From positions 80,564,386 through 80,628,385 of the forward strand of contig OZ024830.1 in assembly GCA_964016985.1 (NCBI GenBank): 64,000 nucleotides of DNA, in the 5' to 3' direction. Every line of letters starts with the position of its first letter. The stretch's first letter is position 1. Origin of the DNA: Anodontia alba (Eukaryota; Mollusca; Bivalvia; Lucinida; Lucinidae). The notes beneath the pieces were generated by a model, which did no database searches, was not told the DNA's origin, and saw only the letters and a list, made by a program, of their open reading frames with translations. Shown piece by piece: positions 20,079 to 30,664 of this stretch. The position numbers and the translations under genes are program-made.

Positions 20079-20408
20079 TACAGTGGGCTCTCGTTATCTC
20101 GACCTCGCTTATCTCGAATAACCACTTATCTCGAAGTGAAAATCTGGTCCCTGCCTAAACACGAAAACTAATAACTGGTAACAAAATATTGTGGAAAAGA
20201 GGAGAACTAAGGAGCAATTTCTCATCTTTTCCACAATATTTTCAATATATCTCTAAACTTCAGGAGTCAAATTGCATATTCATTTATTAAATGTAGTTGT
20301 TCGATTTATTCTTTTCCTCAATTCCGCAAATCTGATATGTCGAGGTATGGATATCTCGAAGTATTTTAGAGAGTCCCTTGGAATTTGCGATAACGAGAGT
20401 CGACTGTA
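20079..20408 (+). mobile_element. Family D MITE
   Basis: TA-flanked; ends CAGTGGGCTCTCGTTATCTC and CGATAACGAGAGTCGACTG. The central hairpin is shortened: GAGGAGAACTAAGGAGCAAT has lost part of one arm. Confidence 0.87.
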
Positions 20409-20464
20409 TTTTGGAATAGAACCTTCTATCAAGGTTAAATTAATCTTGAAAGGGGTAATCAAAT

Positions 20465-21030
20465 AGAACGGTTCGCTTCCTCACAGGTTGATCCATTCCC
20501 TTACAACAGATGGAAGAAAGGACTGGTGATATAGATTAGTTCTAGCGTGAATGGATTGTAAGTTGTCTGCGTTCCGGAGGCTGTATTGGTATGGATTATT
20601 AACTAACTGAGGCACTAAGGAGGAAAGCTAAGGTGAAGTTGTCGTTACATATTTTATAGAAAATGACGAGTTTATGATTTTCTCGTCTCGTTTCAAGTGA
20701 AACCCAGCCAGTTTCTTGATACAGGGCATTAAAAGATATCGTTTTGGTAGTTCCAACGGCTATTCGTGCTGCTTGAATTTGATTTCTTTTTCAATTTCTT
20801 ATTTTTTCGTATTTGGTACAGTTATCCCATATTGTATCTCCCTATTCAAGAAAGAACCTCATAAAAGCGATGAATATTTTTTCAAGAGATTTCTCCTCCA
20901 GTTTAAATTTAAGTTTGTGAACAATATTGATCCTGTTCCATTCTTTTTAGTTATGTTATTAATATGTTGGTGCCAAGTACAATCATTGAAAACCTGTAAT
21001 ATCTGCTGGTTGCCTAAATTCAGACCTTAC
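20465..21030 (-). pseudogene. LINE reverse transcriptase C-terminal remnant
   Basis: The minus strand, read right to left with frameshifts and stops, gives WHQHINNI, then a YGITV-like segment in the place of LEYGDxVW, then a run like ARIVVGTTKTISFNALYQET followed by GWVSLETRRENHKLVIFYKI, and finally ARTNLYHQSF-PSVVREWINL. This is the order of conserved blocks at the C-terminal end of many non-LTR reverse transcriptases (thumb region and the segment after it). Only the 3' part is present; no endonuclease or polymerase core was found. The 105-codon plus-strand frame is its antisense. Confidence 0.78.
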
Positions 21031-21142
21031 TAAAAGTTCTATCTGGAAAAAACACTGGTAGTAGACTTTAAATCCGATTAAAATCGAATCAACGTTGATA
21101 TCTCGCAAACTAAACAAATCTGATCACCCACCCCTTTTTATG

Positions 21143-21146
<4 letters not shown>

Positions 21147-21241
<95 letters not shown>

Positions 21242-21256
21242 ACGTATATATATATT
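21147..21256. repeat. (TA)n microsatellite
   Basis: About 90 bp of uninterrupted TA followed by TCAACGTATATATATTAACG. It runs directly into the surviving right part of a family A element, replacing that element's left part and hairpin arm. Confidence 0.95.
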
Positions 21257-21386
21257 AACGAGTACCCACAATCTATGTTTTGAGCAGAAATAAGTAAAAT
21301 AATGTATATCCCTGTAAACCCCAGTTTTACTATATAAAAGTGGGGTTTAAGGGAGTCAGCATTATATAGGCATGTTTTCTGTGATG
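21257..21386 (-). mobile_element. Family A MITE, half element
   Basis: AACGAGTACCCACAATCTAT and GTTTTGAGCAGAAATAAG continue through the GGGGTTTA segment to ATAGGCATGTTTTCTGTGAT. The other half is absent, and the (TA)n run begins exactly inside the hairpin arm. Confidence 0.88.
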
Positions 21387-21489
21387 TTTTCAAAATGGAG
21401 GCAAAACTACTTTGGCAGAGTTGTCTCCCCTGAAAGTATATAGTTTTCCTTAAATAACTATATTTTGGCTTCCACTCAGATGTACGTTT

Positions 21490-22629
21490 TACGAGGGTCG
21501 TGCAAACAGTTCTGTCACTAATAGGCTTAGTTTAACAGTTTTATCCCAGGTATATTATAAAATATATTGCACTTGAATGGTGTGTTGAATAGCTATCGAT
21601 ACCCATTTATTTCATGCAAATTGCTTTCCAACTGACCGAATTATTTCAAATTGAAATAGATGCAGTCATATACACTGACCAATTTACTTGTTACATTGGA
21701 ACATGGACCAGAAGACTGAAATTCGTAGCTATATTAAATGCCGCATTTAGGCTTAATATAGATTCAAAGCAGACATTTAATGAATTCTGTGGTATATATG
21801 GACCTCAGTCCATTTCAATGCGCACAGTGTTTAGGTGGTTTAAAGCTTTTAAAGCTGGGATATTTTCTGTTGAAGATGATACCTGTCCTGGAAGGCCTAA
21901 AACCTCTGTTACCAAACCAAGGCCAACATCGCTGCTGTAAAGATTGTGGTCGAACAGGATGCGCGATTGTCTGTCAAAGATATAGCTAGCTGTACTGGCA
22001 TATCAGAAGGCAGTGTGCAAACAATTCTGAAAAAGCGTTTGGACCTGAGAAATGTTTGCGCTAGATGGGTACCTCATTTGCTCACTGAGGAGCAAAAGAC
22101 ACAACGCCAAGTGGGCCATTTGTTCATGTGCCTTGTCTATCTGGTCATACAATCACTGGCTGATTCTACAAGAATTCTGTACTGAAGAAAGTGAAAGAGT
22201 TTTACAATAAGAAACGACCAAGCAAAGGATGGTCAGGAGTCCACCTTTTACATGACAACGCCTCCTGTTATAAGTGTGAAGTTGTTAAGTCTTTTTTGGC
22301 ATCTGAAATGGTGAAAGTTTTAAACCATCCACCTTATTTACCTGACCTGAGTCCCTGTGACTTCTTTTTATTTCCAAGGCTTAAGAAAATGCTTTCTGGA
22401 AATAAGTATACGTCTAGAAGTTCTCTTGGCAGCGCTATTTAACAGTGTCTCCAACAGATACCAAACAAAAAGACTATTTATCTGCTTTTCGCGACTGGGT
22501 AAAAAGGTTACAAAAATGTGTTTTAGTAAAGGGGAATACTTTGAAGGTTTGTAATAAAAATATGTTTGAAAAAACGTAGCACCGAAGTAATCCGAACCCA
22601 GTAACAAAACTTTTTGCAGGACCCTCGTA
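21490..22629 (+). mobile_element. Mariner-like transposon, internally deleted and frameshifted
   Basis: TA-flanked with inverted ends ACGAGGGTCGTGCAAACAGT and TTTTTGCAGGACCCTCGT as right-end complement. Transposase pieces in order: an N-terminal helix-turn-helix part (NAAFRLNIDSKQTFNEFCGI, then MRTVFRWFKAFKAG, SVEDDTCPGRP); a second part with VEQDARLSVKDIASCTGI and ARWVPHLLTEEQKTQR; and a catalytic part with HDNASCYK and HPPYLPDLSPCDFFLFPRLK. The last two carry the second and third Asp of the D,D34D triad. The block with the first catalytic Asp (TGDExW) is missing between about 22140 and 22190, and the frame changes at least twice, so it is inactive. At 1.14 kb it is a little short for a mariner. 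Confidence 0.92.
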
Positions 22630-22679
22630 CACAGCTTTCACTCTATATTGACAAACACCAATGAATTTATCAGATGTGA

Positions 22680-22971
22680 CAAATGTGCTGGTCGAAATTG
22701 GCGTTTGCCAGTTTGAGGGAAAGGACCTTCTTGTGCATTTTAATTCCTTTTTTTTCTTTTATTTTCAGGCTGATATGGGTCGGGGTTGAAATGGGGTACG
22801 ATATGAAGATTGCCATATCATAATTTATCATATATTTATCCGTCTGACAAGCTTGCCTGTTTGAAATCGTATGCGGAGTCAAAGGCAAGACCGCCAAGTG
22901 CTCCGAATATGGTGATATGTTTTTTTTGCCCGGGCAAAAACGCCGTATCACCCACGTGACCTGGTAATATG

Positions 22972-23034
<63 letters not shown>

Positions 23035-23065
23035 TGACCTGGTGATATGTATATCTTTGCCCGGG

Positions 23066-23111
<46 letters not shown>

Positions 23112-23170
23112 CCATCAAAAAAGCCGTATCAACTATGTGACCAGGTATCACACCTTTTGCGCTCCACAGG
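22680..23170. repeat. Microsatellite region with GCCCGGGC repeats
   Basis: A GT run (22974-23031) and a T run (23069-23109) lie between repeats of TTTGCCCGGGCA, GCCGTATCA and GTGACCTGGTRATATG. The three-fold recurrence of the GTGACC(T/A)GGT block suggests a tandemly duplicated small element. The His-Thr and Lys-rich reading frames here are artefacts. Confidence 0.75.
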
Positions 23171-23955
23171 AGTGATAAGTGCTTGAAAGCCATGTTAGTA
23201 TCACATATGCAAAATGAACATATTTTCTAGCAAATGTATGATAAGCATGTTTATTGGGCCGTCGACAACGGGATAATGCCCACTGTATTTAACAAACTAC
23301 CAGATAGCATTCTAGTTAAAACAATATCGGATCCGTTAACGGCACGGCAGGATTCCTGTAGGGCCAAATAACGGTTAGATAAAGATTTAAGTAGAATTCT
23401 AGCTGGGCTACGCAAATGATATGATAACTACAACTTACCTTAAAGTTTCCATTTATTCATATTTTAACTATTCTGAACTTGTGTACAGTATTGATTGTGT
23501 GCAGAGAAACATATTGATCTTTGTCACATATTTCAAAACACTCATACATTTAATCTGAGCCGATTATCATTTTCAAAATATATTTCTTGTTAAAAGTGAT
23601 GTTTTTTTTCCCCATTATTTTTGTTGATCTTTATAGCCCCCGCATCCGCTAATTAACAATCTCTGCTAAAAGTTGTTAGTTTCAAAGAATTGTTTTTAGT
23701 ATGATACATTTCGAGTCATTAAAATCATTTTTTATGCAAAAACGTGACTTTGTAACCAAATTTAGTACTCTCCTGTTTCTTTATGGAAAAAAATGCCGAA
23801 AAATGCAAGGGACGTAACTCCGCCCGGAACTGATCGGAAGTGATGTAGCAGGTCACAAAAGTATAACTGGTTGATAGGAGAAAGCAAGTAAAATCTATGT
23901 AGTTTGCTAAATAATGGAAGATTCACTCGTTTTCATCGACAATTTTATGAAATGC
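23171..23955. other. No gene or element recognised
   Basis: AT-rich sequence without coding, RNA or repeat signals that I can support. Confidence 0.45.
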
Positions 23956-23964
23956 CCGAGCTAA

Positions 23965-24345
23965 ACGTGAAAGATGGTTCAGTCGGTAGCGAGGTTTGTC
24001 CATCACGAAAACATGCCTATAAAATTTTGACCCCCTTAACCCCCACTTTTATATAGTAAAACTGGGGTTTACAGGGGTATGGATTATTTTTCTAATTTCT
24101 GCTCAAAGCATAGCTTGTGGGTACTCGTTAGAACCGCCTCGCCGAGGCGGTTCTAACGAGTAACCACAATCTATGTTTTGAGCAGAAGTATAAAATATGT
24201 CAGGATTTTTTATCTGTAAATTTTCATTTTTTTGTGGTAAAATTTTCAGTATATTTGAATAGGCATGTTTTCGTAATGTCACGAATAGCTACACGCCTCT
24301 GCCGTGTTAGTTCGAGTCCAGCTGGACACACGATGACGCTGTATG
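23965..24345 (+). mobile_element. tRNA-like (SINE-type) unit split by a family A insertion
   Basis: GATGGTTCAGTCGGTAGCGA resembles a Pol III A box region and TTAGTTCGAGTCCAGCTGGA a B box region. The two would lie about 50 bp apart if the family A element at 24001-24278 were removed. I see no complete acceptor stem, so a working tRNA gene is unlikely. Confidence 0.55.
24001..24278 (+). mobile_element. Family A hairpin MITE
   Basis: Full ends CATCACGAAAACATGCCTAT and ATAGGCATGTTTTCGTAATG. The central hairpin is perfect through the tip. TC occurs on both outer sides, a possible short target duplication not shared by other copies. Confidence 0.93.
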
Positions 24346-24462
24346 TGTGAATGGTTGGCAGTTCTCTCCTGGTTGATGTGGTTGCACATGGTATTATCCA
24401 GTTCCTATACAACTGGAAAGTACCCGAGCTTTCTTCCACCATGGAACTGTCCACTGAAGTAA

Positions 24463-24871
24463 TACAGTTGAACTTCAATGGCTCGGAAACCTTTGGGATC
24501 ATGGAAAATTGTTCTAGCCATGGGTAGTTCGAGCCAATGAAGGTTAATCATGGCGCCAGGTCGGGAAGCAAATATCGCTAATTCTGGGAAATCTATCGAT
24601 CTTCTACATAATAATTGTATTTTGAGTGTACTCATTAGAATCGCCTCGAAGATACGATTCTAATGAATACACACAACATACAATTTCATAATGAAATAAG
24701 AGGCGATTCTAATGAGTACACACAACATACAATTTCATAATGAAATAAGAAAGCTTCCTTTAATGTTTGTTTTCTTGATCTATCGGAAGAATTTCATAGG
24801 GACTCAAAACCGAGTTCAGTTCGAATTAGCCATGGTGAACGAGCCATCGGTGTTATTGAGATTCGACTGTA
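24463..24871 (+). mobile_element. Family B MITE with tandem internal duplication
   Basis: Ends CAGTTGAACTTCAATGGCTC and TTGAGATTCGACTG at TA. One hairpin arm plus its flank (GCGATTCTAATGAGTACACA through ATTTCATAATGAAATAAG, about 59 bp) is duplicated directly, lengthening the element. Confidence 0.85.
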
Positions 24872-24896
24872 GTCTGACTCAGCGTAATTGGTTGAA

Positions 24897-24942
24897 AAAA
24901 GTGGGGGTGGGGTGGGGGGGCGGGGGTGGGGGAGGGGGGTGG
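24897..24942 (+). other. G-rich tract
   Basis: Repeated GGGG runs with single T, C or A interruptions; G-quadruplex-prone by pattern. No other signal. Confidence 0.5.
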
Positions 24943-25185
24943 ATACACAGCCATATTAGTTTGAACCGGAGATGGCGAATGACGGCGAAAGTATCGATAA
25001 TTTATCCTCTGGCGAGGCTGTGTTCCTTTGCAAAAAAAATATTTGTGGTTCTCTATTAGCACATTGCAAACAGAGGCGATTGAGTTTCAGCATCACCAAA
25101 ATACATGAAAATACTTTTGTGTTTATAAATAAATAAATAAATAGAAAAAAAAAACAGTCCGGATGCAGGCTCATCAAGTCACGTA

Positions 25186-25269
25186 CACACCTGGTAATCT
25201 CGTAAAGGGTAGCCGGTAGTTATGCACTCAAAATTTTTACGAGAATTTCAGGCCATGACTTTCGAGACA

Positions 25270-25308
<39 letters not shown>

Positions 25309-26781
25309 AACGGGTAAGTTCTCCTGATCTGATTTACTGATTTTAGTCAATTTTGAAAAATTGGACAATGCTATTCCCAACAGCCTTCATTTCTGCGCCG
25401 GAAAAGATAAGCGTTGGCTCGAAAAAACATGCAGCTAATTTTTACTTGATTTCACCCACTGAAGGGAAATCCAATAATTTTGTTCTGACTTTTTTCCAGT
25501 GCAAAATAAAGGCATTTTCAGCTATCTAGGCTATGAAATATTTATTGAACATATCAAATAAGACGTACTGTAACCTACGTCTACGTTGAAACACATAAAA
25601 TGCTAAATTTCCCAAGCGTCAGTTCCGGGGATTGAAATATTCATTACAAAAGCACGCCTATTCAAATATATAGAAAATATCATCTCCAAAAACTGAAATT
25701 TTTCAGATAAAAAACCTTGTTATTTTTTCAAATTTCTGCTCGAAACATAGATTATGGGTACTCGTTAGAACCGCCTCGCCGAGGCTGTTCTAACGAGTAC
25801 CCACAATCTATGTTTTTGAGCCAAAAAAAGAATAATAATGCATACCCCTGTAAACCCCAGTTTGACTATATATAACTGGAGTTTAAGGGGGTCAAACTTA
25901 TATCGGTATGTTTTCGTGATGTGTGCCGCATATGACTTACGAGGCCGAATACCCCTTACGGGGGCATTGGTCCTTACGGGGGACAAGAAAGACAACTGTT
26001 AGTTGTCTGATTACAATCATAATTATCCCTCATGGGAACATTAGCCATTGTCAGAGAATGCCACGCATTTAAAAACATGCAGATTTTAGACCAAACCAGT
26101 TTCAATATATTTCATTTTATGATTTACGTATAAACAATAAAACACCATGAAGGGTTTTGCAAATGAGACAGCATGTGTCAACAGGGTTCGGATATGACAC
26201 GTTTGCATATATTTGAAGCTCTCAATTGAGCAAATTTTTGTTTTAGTTTAAATTTTTTTAACGTAAAAATCGCTTTGTGATGAATAGGCTTTCTTGTCTC
26301 CGTAAGGGTTAATGCCCCTGTAAGTGGTAATCGGCCTCGTAAGTCATATTCGGCACAAATATTTCAGTCCCTGGAACAAATGCTTGGGAAATTTAATTTC
26401 AACATAGACGTAGGTTGCAGTATGTCTTATATGATATGTAAACAAGTATTTCATAGAATACCTTCATTTTGCACTGAAAAAGAAAGAGTCAAAACAGGAA
26501 AATCGGACTACCCTTCTCCGAATGAAATTAAATTAAAAATTAGTAGCTTGTTTTTTCAAGCCCACACCTATCTTTTCCGTCGCAAAAATAATGTTGTTGA
26601 GAATAGCATTGTCTGATTTTTCAAAATATGTCTGAAATTCAGAAAATGACTAAAAATCAATAAATCCGGAGAACTTGCCCGTTTGTTGACATTTAGATGT
26701 CTCGTAAGTCATGGCCGGAAGTTCGCGAAAAGATTTTGAGTGCATAACCGTCGGCTACCCCTTACGAGAATTCCAGGTGTG
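25186..26781. mobile_element. Large foldback element with ~500 bp arms
   Basis: The left arm (25186-25641 plus 25921-25991) is complementary to the right arm (26287-26781). The outer ends CACACCTGGTAATCTCGTAA / TTACGAGAATTCCAGGTGTG pair. The arm middles pair through GAGTGCATAAC, AGACGTAGGTT and GCTTGGGAAATTTA-type segments, and the inner ends through ATATGACTTACGAGGCCGA. The central spacer is 25992-26286. A family A element interrupts the left arm, and an A-run (25273-25306) has grown near its outer part. No coding capacity was recognised. The frame at 26380-26616 is within the right arm. Confidence 0.85.
25642..25921 (-). mobile_element. Family A hairpin MITE nested in the foldback
   Basis: CATTACAAAAGCACGCCTAT at left and ATGTTTTCGTGATG at right; central hairpin complete. 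It lies between two segments that are contiguous in the opposite arm, so it inserted after the foldback formed. Confidence 0.9.
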
Positions 26782-26825
26782 ACAATTGCACGCTGGTTTA
26801 GTTTTCAGCGAAAATTCCAATTTAA

Positions 26826-27038
26826 TTAACCCTTCTCTTGCTGAGCACGACATGCTCTGTCTTAGCAAACAGTGTAGATCTAGATCAGTTGGCTTCTGAA
26901 GAAGCCAACTGATCTGGATCTGCACTGTTTGTCATTAAATATGTGAATTTATATCAAAAACCCGGATCAAATAATTTGATTGGCTGGAAATTAGAAGTGG
27001 GCGTGGCATCTTAATTTATTCAGCATGACAAGGGTTAA
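26826..27038 (+). mobile_element. Family F (piggyBac-type) MITE
   Basis: TTAA both sides; CCCTTCTCTTGCTGAGCACG and CAGCATGACAAGGG inner ends; perfect hairpin around TTGGCTTCTGAAGAAGCCAA. Confidence 0.9.
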
Positions 27039-27084
27039 ACATCTGAATGTTTTTGGAGGCGAAAAACTGCAAATGGCTCCAATC

Positions 27085-27117
<33 letters not shown>

Positions 27118-27150
27118 GTTGTTGTTGTTGTTATTGCTGTTGTTGTTTTA
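27085..27150. repeat. (ATT)n-(GTT)n microsatellite
   Basis: ATT repeats change to GTT repeats; poly-Ile/Val frames on both strands are artefacts. Confidence 0.9.
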
Positions 27151-27224
27151 TTTTGGCACCTTCTTTCCTGTGCAGCTGCTCTTTTAAGCAGCATCGGATT
27201 GCGAAAGCAGAATAGTGACAAAAT

Positions 27225-27388
27225 GATCAAGAAGGGCAGTTATCAGTTCCTGGCGATAGAATGTGTACAATACTGGTTAACCGCTTAGAGTACTAAGCCG
27301 CCAAGTAAAAAGTGTGGTTAGGTAAACTGGCCGCACTTTACATGACCAAATCAGGTTGAATGGGCCGTAAAAACTCAACAAACAGACG
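27225..27388 (+). mobile_element. SINE 1 family, 3' part only
   Basis: Matches the tail half of the SINE at 50562-50870: GAAGGGCAGTTATCAGTTCC, AATACTGGTTAACCGCTTAG, TAGGTAAACTG, GGGCCGTAAAAACTCAACAA. The tRNA-like head is absent. Confidence 0.75.
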
Positions 27389-27452
27389 AAATGATCTTAT
27401 TGGTGTTCGTGTGTCTCAGGGCCGCTTTGTGTTTGCTTGGTCCCCATATAAA

Positions 27453-27454
<2 letters not shown>

Positions 27455-27488
<34 letters not shown>

Positions 27489-27588
27489 CCTGACTTATCT
27501 ATTCATAGACTATAGGTCCGAAAAGGAAATGATTTTTTTTTTCATTCTCAGTTACCAAAGTTTTTTTTTTTTTTTTTTTTTTTTTTTC
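27455..27588. repeat. Two T-run microsatellites
   Basis: T-runs at 27456-27488 and 27560-27587, separated by about 70 bp of unique sequence. No gene. Confidence 0.9.
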
Positions 27589-27637
27589 CAGGGATTTGGA
27601 CAATGAATGTTTCCTACAATCATTTATGACGTCATTC

Positions 27638-27918
27638 ACTACGAAAACATGCCTATATAATTTTGACCCCCTTTAGCCCCACTTTTAAATAGTAAAACTG
27701 GGGTTTACAGGGGTATACATTATTTTCCTTATTTCTGCTCAAAAAACATATATTGTGGGTACTCGTTAGAACCGCCTCGCCGATGCGGTTCAAACGAGTA
27801 CCTACAATCTATGTTTTGAGCAGGAATATGAAAAATATCAGAGTTTTTGTATTTGAAAATTTTCAGTTATTGGAGGTTATTTTTTTCTATATATTTGAAT
27901 AGGCGTGTTTTCGTAATG
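27638..27918 (+). mobile_element. Family A hairpin MITE
   Basis: Ends CACTACGAAAACATGCCTAT and ATAGGCGTGTTTTCGTAATG. The central hairpin has two mismatches near the tip (GATGCGGTTCAAACGAG). Confidence 0.9.
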
Positions 27919-28020
27919 TGAGGAATTTCTTTTTGAAAAAAAAAAAAAAATGTAGATGATTTGTATCTGTATGCATAAAATGTTGTGTCAGAATTTTAGG
28001 AATTAACATTTTTATAATAA

Positions 28021-28244
28021 TACACTACAACCTCTTTATAAGATGGCTCGTTATAACACGGTTTTAGATATAACACGGTTCAAGGATGGATCCCAAAAAT
28101 GTATAGATTATATTGAAAAATGACCATAAATGGTCATTTTTCAATATAATCTATACATTTTTGATTGGATATAACACGGTTGGTTAATTAACACGGTTTA
28201 TGCTATGGACCCCAACAATAGTGTTATAAAGAGGTCGTGGTGTG
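28021..28244 (+). mobile_element. Family E MITE
   Basis: Ends ACACTACAACCTCTTTATAA and TTATAAAGAGGTCGTGGTGT. The internal hairpin AATGTATAGATTATATTGAA / TTCAATATAATCTATACATT surrounds AAATGACCATAAATGGTCATTT, a long near-perfect palindrome. Confidence 0.87.
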
Positions 28245-28391
28245 ATACCTTTTGGACCATGGTTAAAAAAGAATTGCTAAAAAACTGTAGGAAAAAAGCA
28301 TGTCAATTAAAGTAAAAAAAATACAAAAAAAAACAAACTTTCAAAATCGGAACTAAGCAGACACAAAGTGAGGGCTGTGCGGAAACGCTGG

Positions 28392-28620
28392 TTAACCCAT
28401 TTATGCCGAGTGGACTCTTCTACCTTAACTCTTTGGACCAATCCATTTCCAACAGAAGGGGTGTCTGCTTAGTTTTCATCATTACCATATTTTATATAAA
28501 TTCCTGTAATTAATGTAAAAAGTGTAGACCCTGATCAGACGCCGCGTTCTGTGGCGTCTGATCTGGGTCTTCAATGTTTGCCAGTGTCCCTTTCAGGGAA
28601 TGCAGGCATAAATTGGTTAA
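28392..28620 (+). mobile_element. Family H (piggyBac-type) MITE carrying a class K hairpin
   Basis: TTAACCCATTTATGCC at left and GGCATAAATTGGTTAA at right, TTAA at both ends. The inner hairpin is TAGACCCTGATCAGACGCCG with its complement. Confidence 0.82.
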
Positions 28621-28767
28621 TCTGGACCATTGAAATGTTCATATCTTGTATAGCTATGGAAATATTGACTATATTAACGAATGGAGTAACTTGGTTTTTA
28701 CATGTGCTGCATACTTAGGAGTAGTCGGTGTTTACGTTATTATTGAAGGTAAACCAAGATAAGAGAA

Positions 28768-28930
28768 GACAAAACATTTAGACGTAAATTTTGTTCATGT
28801 TAACTTAGAAATATAGGACACGGGTGTACAAAATTTTAATAAATTTTCAATGTAATAGGTAAAAACGAACACCAATGTGATTCTTTAATGTATGCTTTTA
28901 TTGATATTAAGCTTTATGAATTTTCTTGAT
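28768..28930. repeat. Dispersed repeat, copy 2 (first at 13838-14010)
   Basis: Same order of conserved blocks as copy 1, ending CAATGTGATTCTTTAATGTA and TGCTTTTATT. Unknown family. Confidence 0.7.
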
Positions 28931-29005
28931 CAAGCAATATGCGAATCCTAGTCATATTGGGATCTCTGCGAGATTTAGTTTGTACATTATTATTTAAAAA
29001 CAACA

Positions 29006-29062
<57 letters not shown>
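29006..29062. repeat. (CAA)n microsatellite
   Basis: CAA run of about 55 bp ending in an A-run. Confidence 0.95.
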
Positions 29063-29765
29063 AAAAAACATTTCAGAACTTAAATAAGTTACCAGATCTT
29101 ATCTAGGAGCTTTTTTTAGCATGCGTCAGATATGAATGTTTGAACTTTTTAAGTATGGACCACAGGTCATAGTCAAACTTACCAAAGATGGACTGCAGGT
29201 CATATTCAAACTTACCACACTGCGCTCTGCGCTAATCGAACACATCCCCATACATAAAAATCCAAAGCTATATTAAGAGACCGGCGCGATTCGGGCGCTT
29301 AGAAACACATTCAGTCTGTGATTAAAAAAAAAAAAAAAATCATTGGATATATTTGCTTCTAGTTTTCCACTATATGCTGGATTACTTTTCCAGCACCCTA
29401 GTTTAAAAAACAAAAACAAAAAACAAACAAACAAAAAAAAAAAAAAAAAAAAAAAAAAAAACATGTAAATAAAAGCATATTGGTAAAATCTGTTTTATTA
29501 AATTTATTAACGTATTTGTTCCTAATATAAAGTACATAATTATTACTGTCGCACAAGAAAGGCTTTTACATAATGTTATTCAATATCCGTTTACTGTTTG
29601 TCGTGTGAAATATGTTGCCAATATACCGACTGAACTTCAATACCCTTAAAAGACGCGCACCGCCATGCAACAGCTGGATGTTCATTCGAAAGTTAGTAAA
29701 ATGTATATGAGTCATGCCAAGTGAAAATATGCAGACAACGATGGTACAGACCATACTGCGCATCT
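29063..29765. other. No gene recognised
   Basis: Contains an A-rich run (29404-29461) and a repeat of ACTTACCA / TGGACYRCAGGTCATA (29155-29215). No coding segment is supported. Confidence 0.45.
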
Positions 29766-30049
29766 CATCACGAAAACATACCTATATAATTTTGACCCCC
29801 TTAAACCCCTCTTTTATATAGTAAAACTGGGGTTTACAGGGATATACATTATTTTCTTATTTCTGCTCAGAAACATAGATTATGGGTACTCGTAAGAACC
29901 GCCTCGCCGAGGCGGTTCTAACGAGTACACAACTTCTATGTTTTGAGGAGAAATATGAAAAATATCAGAATTTTTATCTGAAAACTTTCACTGTTTTGGT
30001 GGTGAAATTTTCAATATACATGTATTTGAATAGGCGTGTTTTCGTAATC
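29766..30049 (+). mobile_element. Family A hairpin MITE
   Basis: Left end CATCACGAAAACATACCTAT, right end ATAGGCGTGTTTTCGTAAT. The hairpin has small changes on the right arm (ACACAACTTCTATG). Confidence 0.9.
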
Positions 30050-30131
30050 TGCGCAGTTTGACCGAGGCCTTCGGTGTACGCTTACAGAGTTATAGATACT
30101 CCGGAATATATCAACGAAGAGCAAAGACCTT

Positions 30132-30379
30132 CATTACGGAAACATGCCTATTCAAATATGCTGATAATGTTACCACCAAAAAATGAAAAAATTCAGATAA
30201 AAAATTCTGATATTCTTCATAGATCTGCTCAAAACATAGATTGTATATACACGTTAGAACCGCCTCGGTTTTGATCAGAAATTTAAAAAAAATATATATC
30301 AGAGTTTTTCTTATCTGAAAACTTTCAGTTTTTGGAGGTGAAATTTTCTATATATTTCAATAGGCGTGTTTTCGTAATG
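30132..30379. mobile_element. Family A derivative with two right ends
   Basis: The left end reads CATTACGGAAACATGCCTAT then TCAAATATGCTGAT, which is the complement of the normal right end. The right end is also of right type (ATTTCAATAGGCGTGTTTTC). The left-type sequence (CCCCACTTTTAT, GGGGTTTACA) is absent, and only one hairpin arm (CGTTAGAACCGCCTCGG) remains in the middle. Confidence 0.85.
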
Positions 30380-30384
30380 GGTCA

Positions 30385-30627
30385 GTGTAGTCTCAGATAA
30401 GGCTGCGCAGCATACAATCTGATCAGTCTACACGATTCGTGCGCATCCACATTCTAATCGAGACCTACACTGGTAGTTAACAGCAATACTGTTTGTACTC
30501 AAGATTCCTATACGCGGTCATTGTAGAGCTGAACAGACTGCTAGGATGCGCAGGCTGTCTTGGGTCTCAGATGATATAAGGTCGATTTTATTTTTGCACT
30601 ACACACCATGTTTGCTCTCTCTCACTC

Positions 30628-30664
<37 letters not shown>

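Noticed and set aside
20716..21033. 105-codon plus-strand frame with hydrophobic stretches
   Set aside because: The minus strand carries ordered LINE reverse transcriptase blocks; this frame is antisense.
21095..21393. Tyr-Ile repeat proteins on both strands
   Set aside because: They come from the (TA)n run next to a family A half element; the same holds for 31479-31865.
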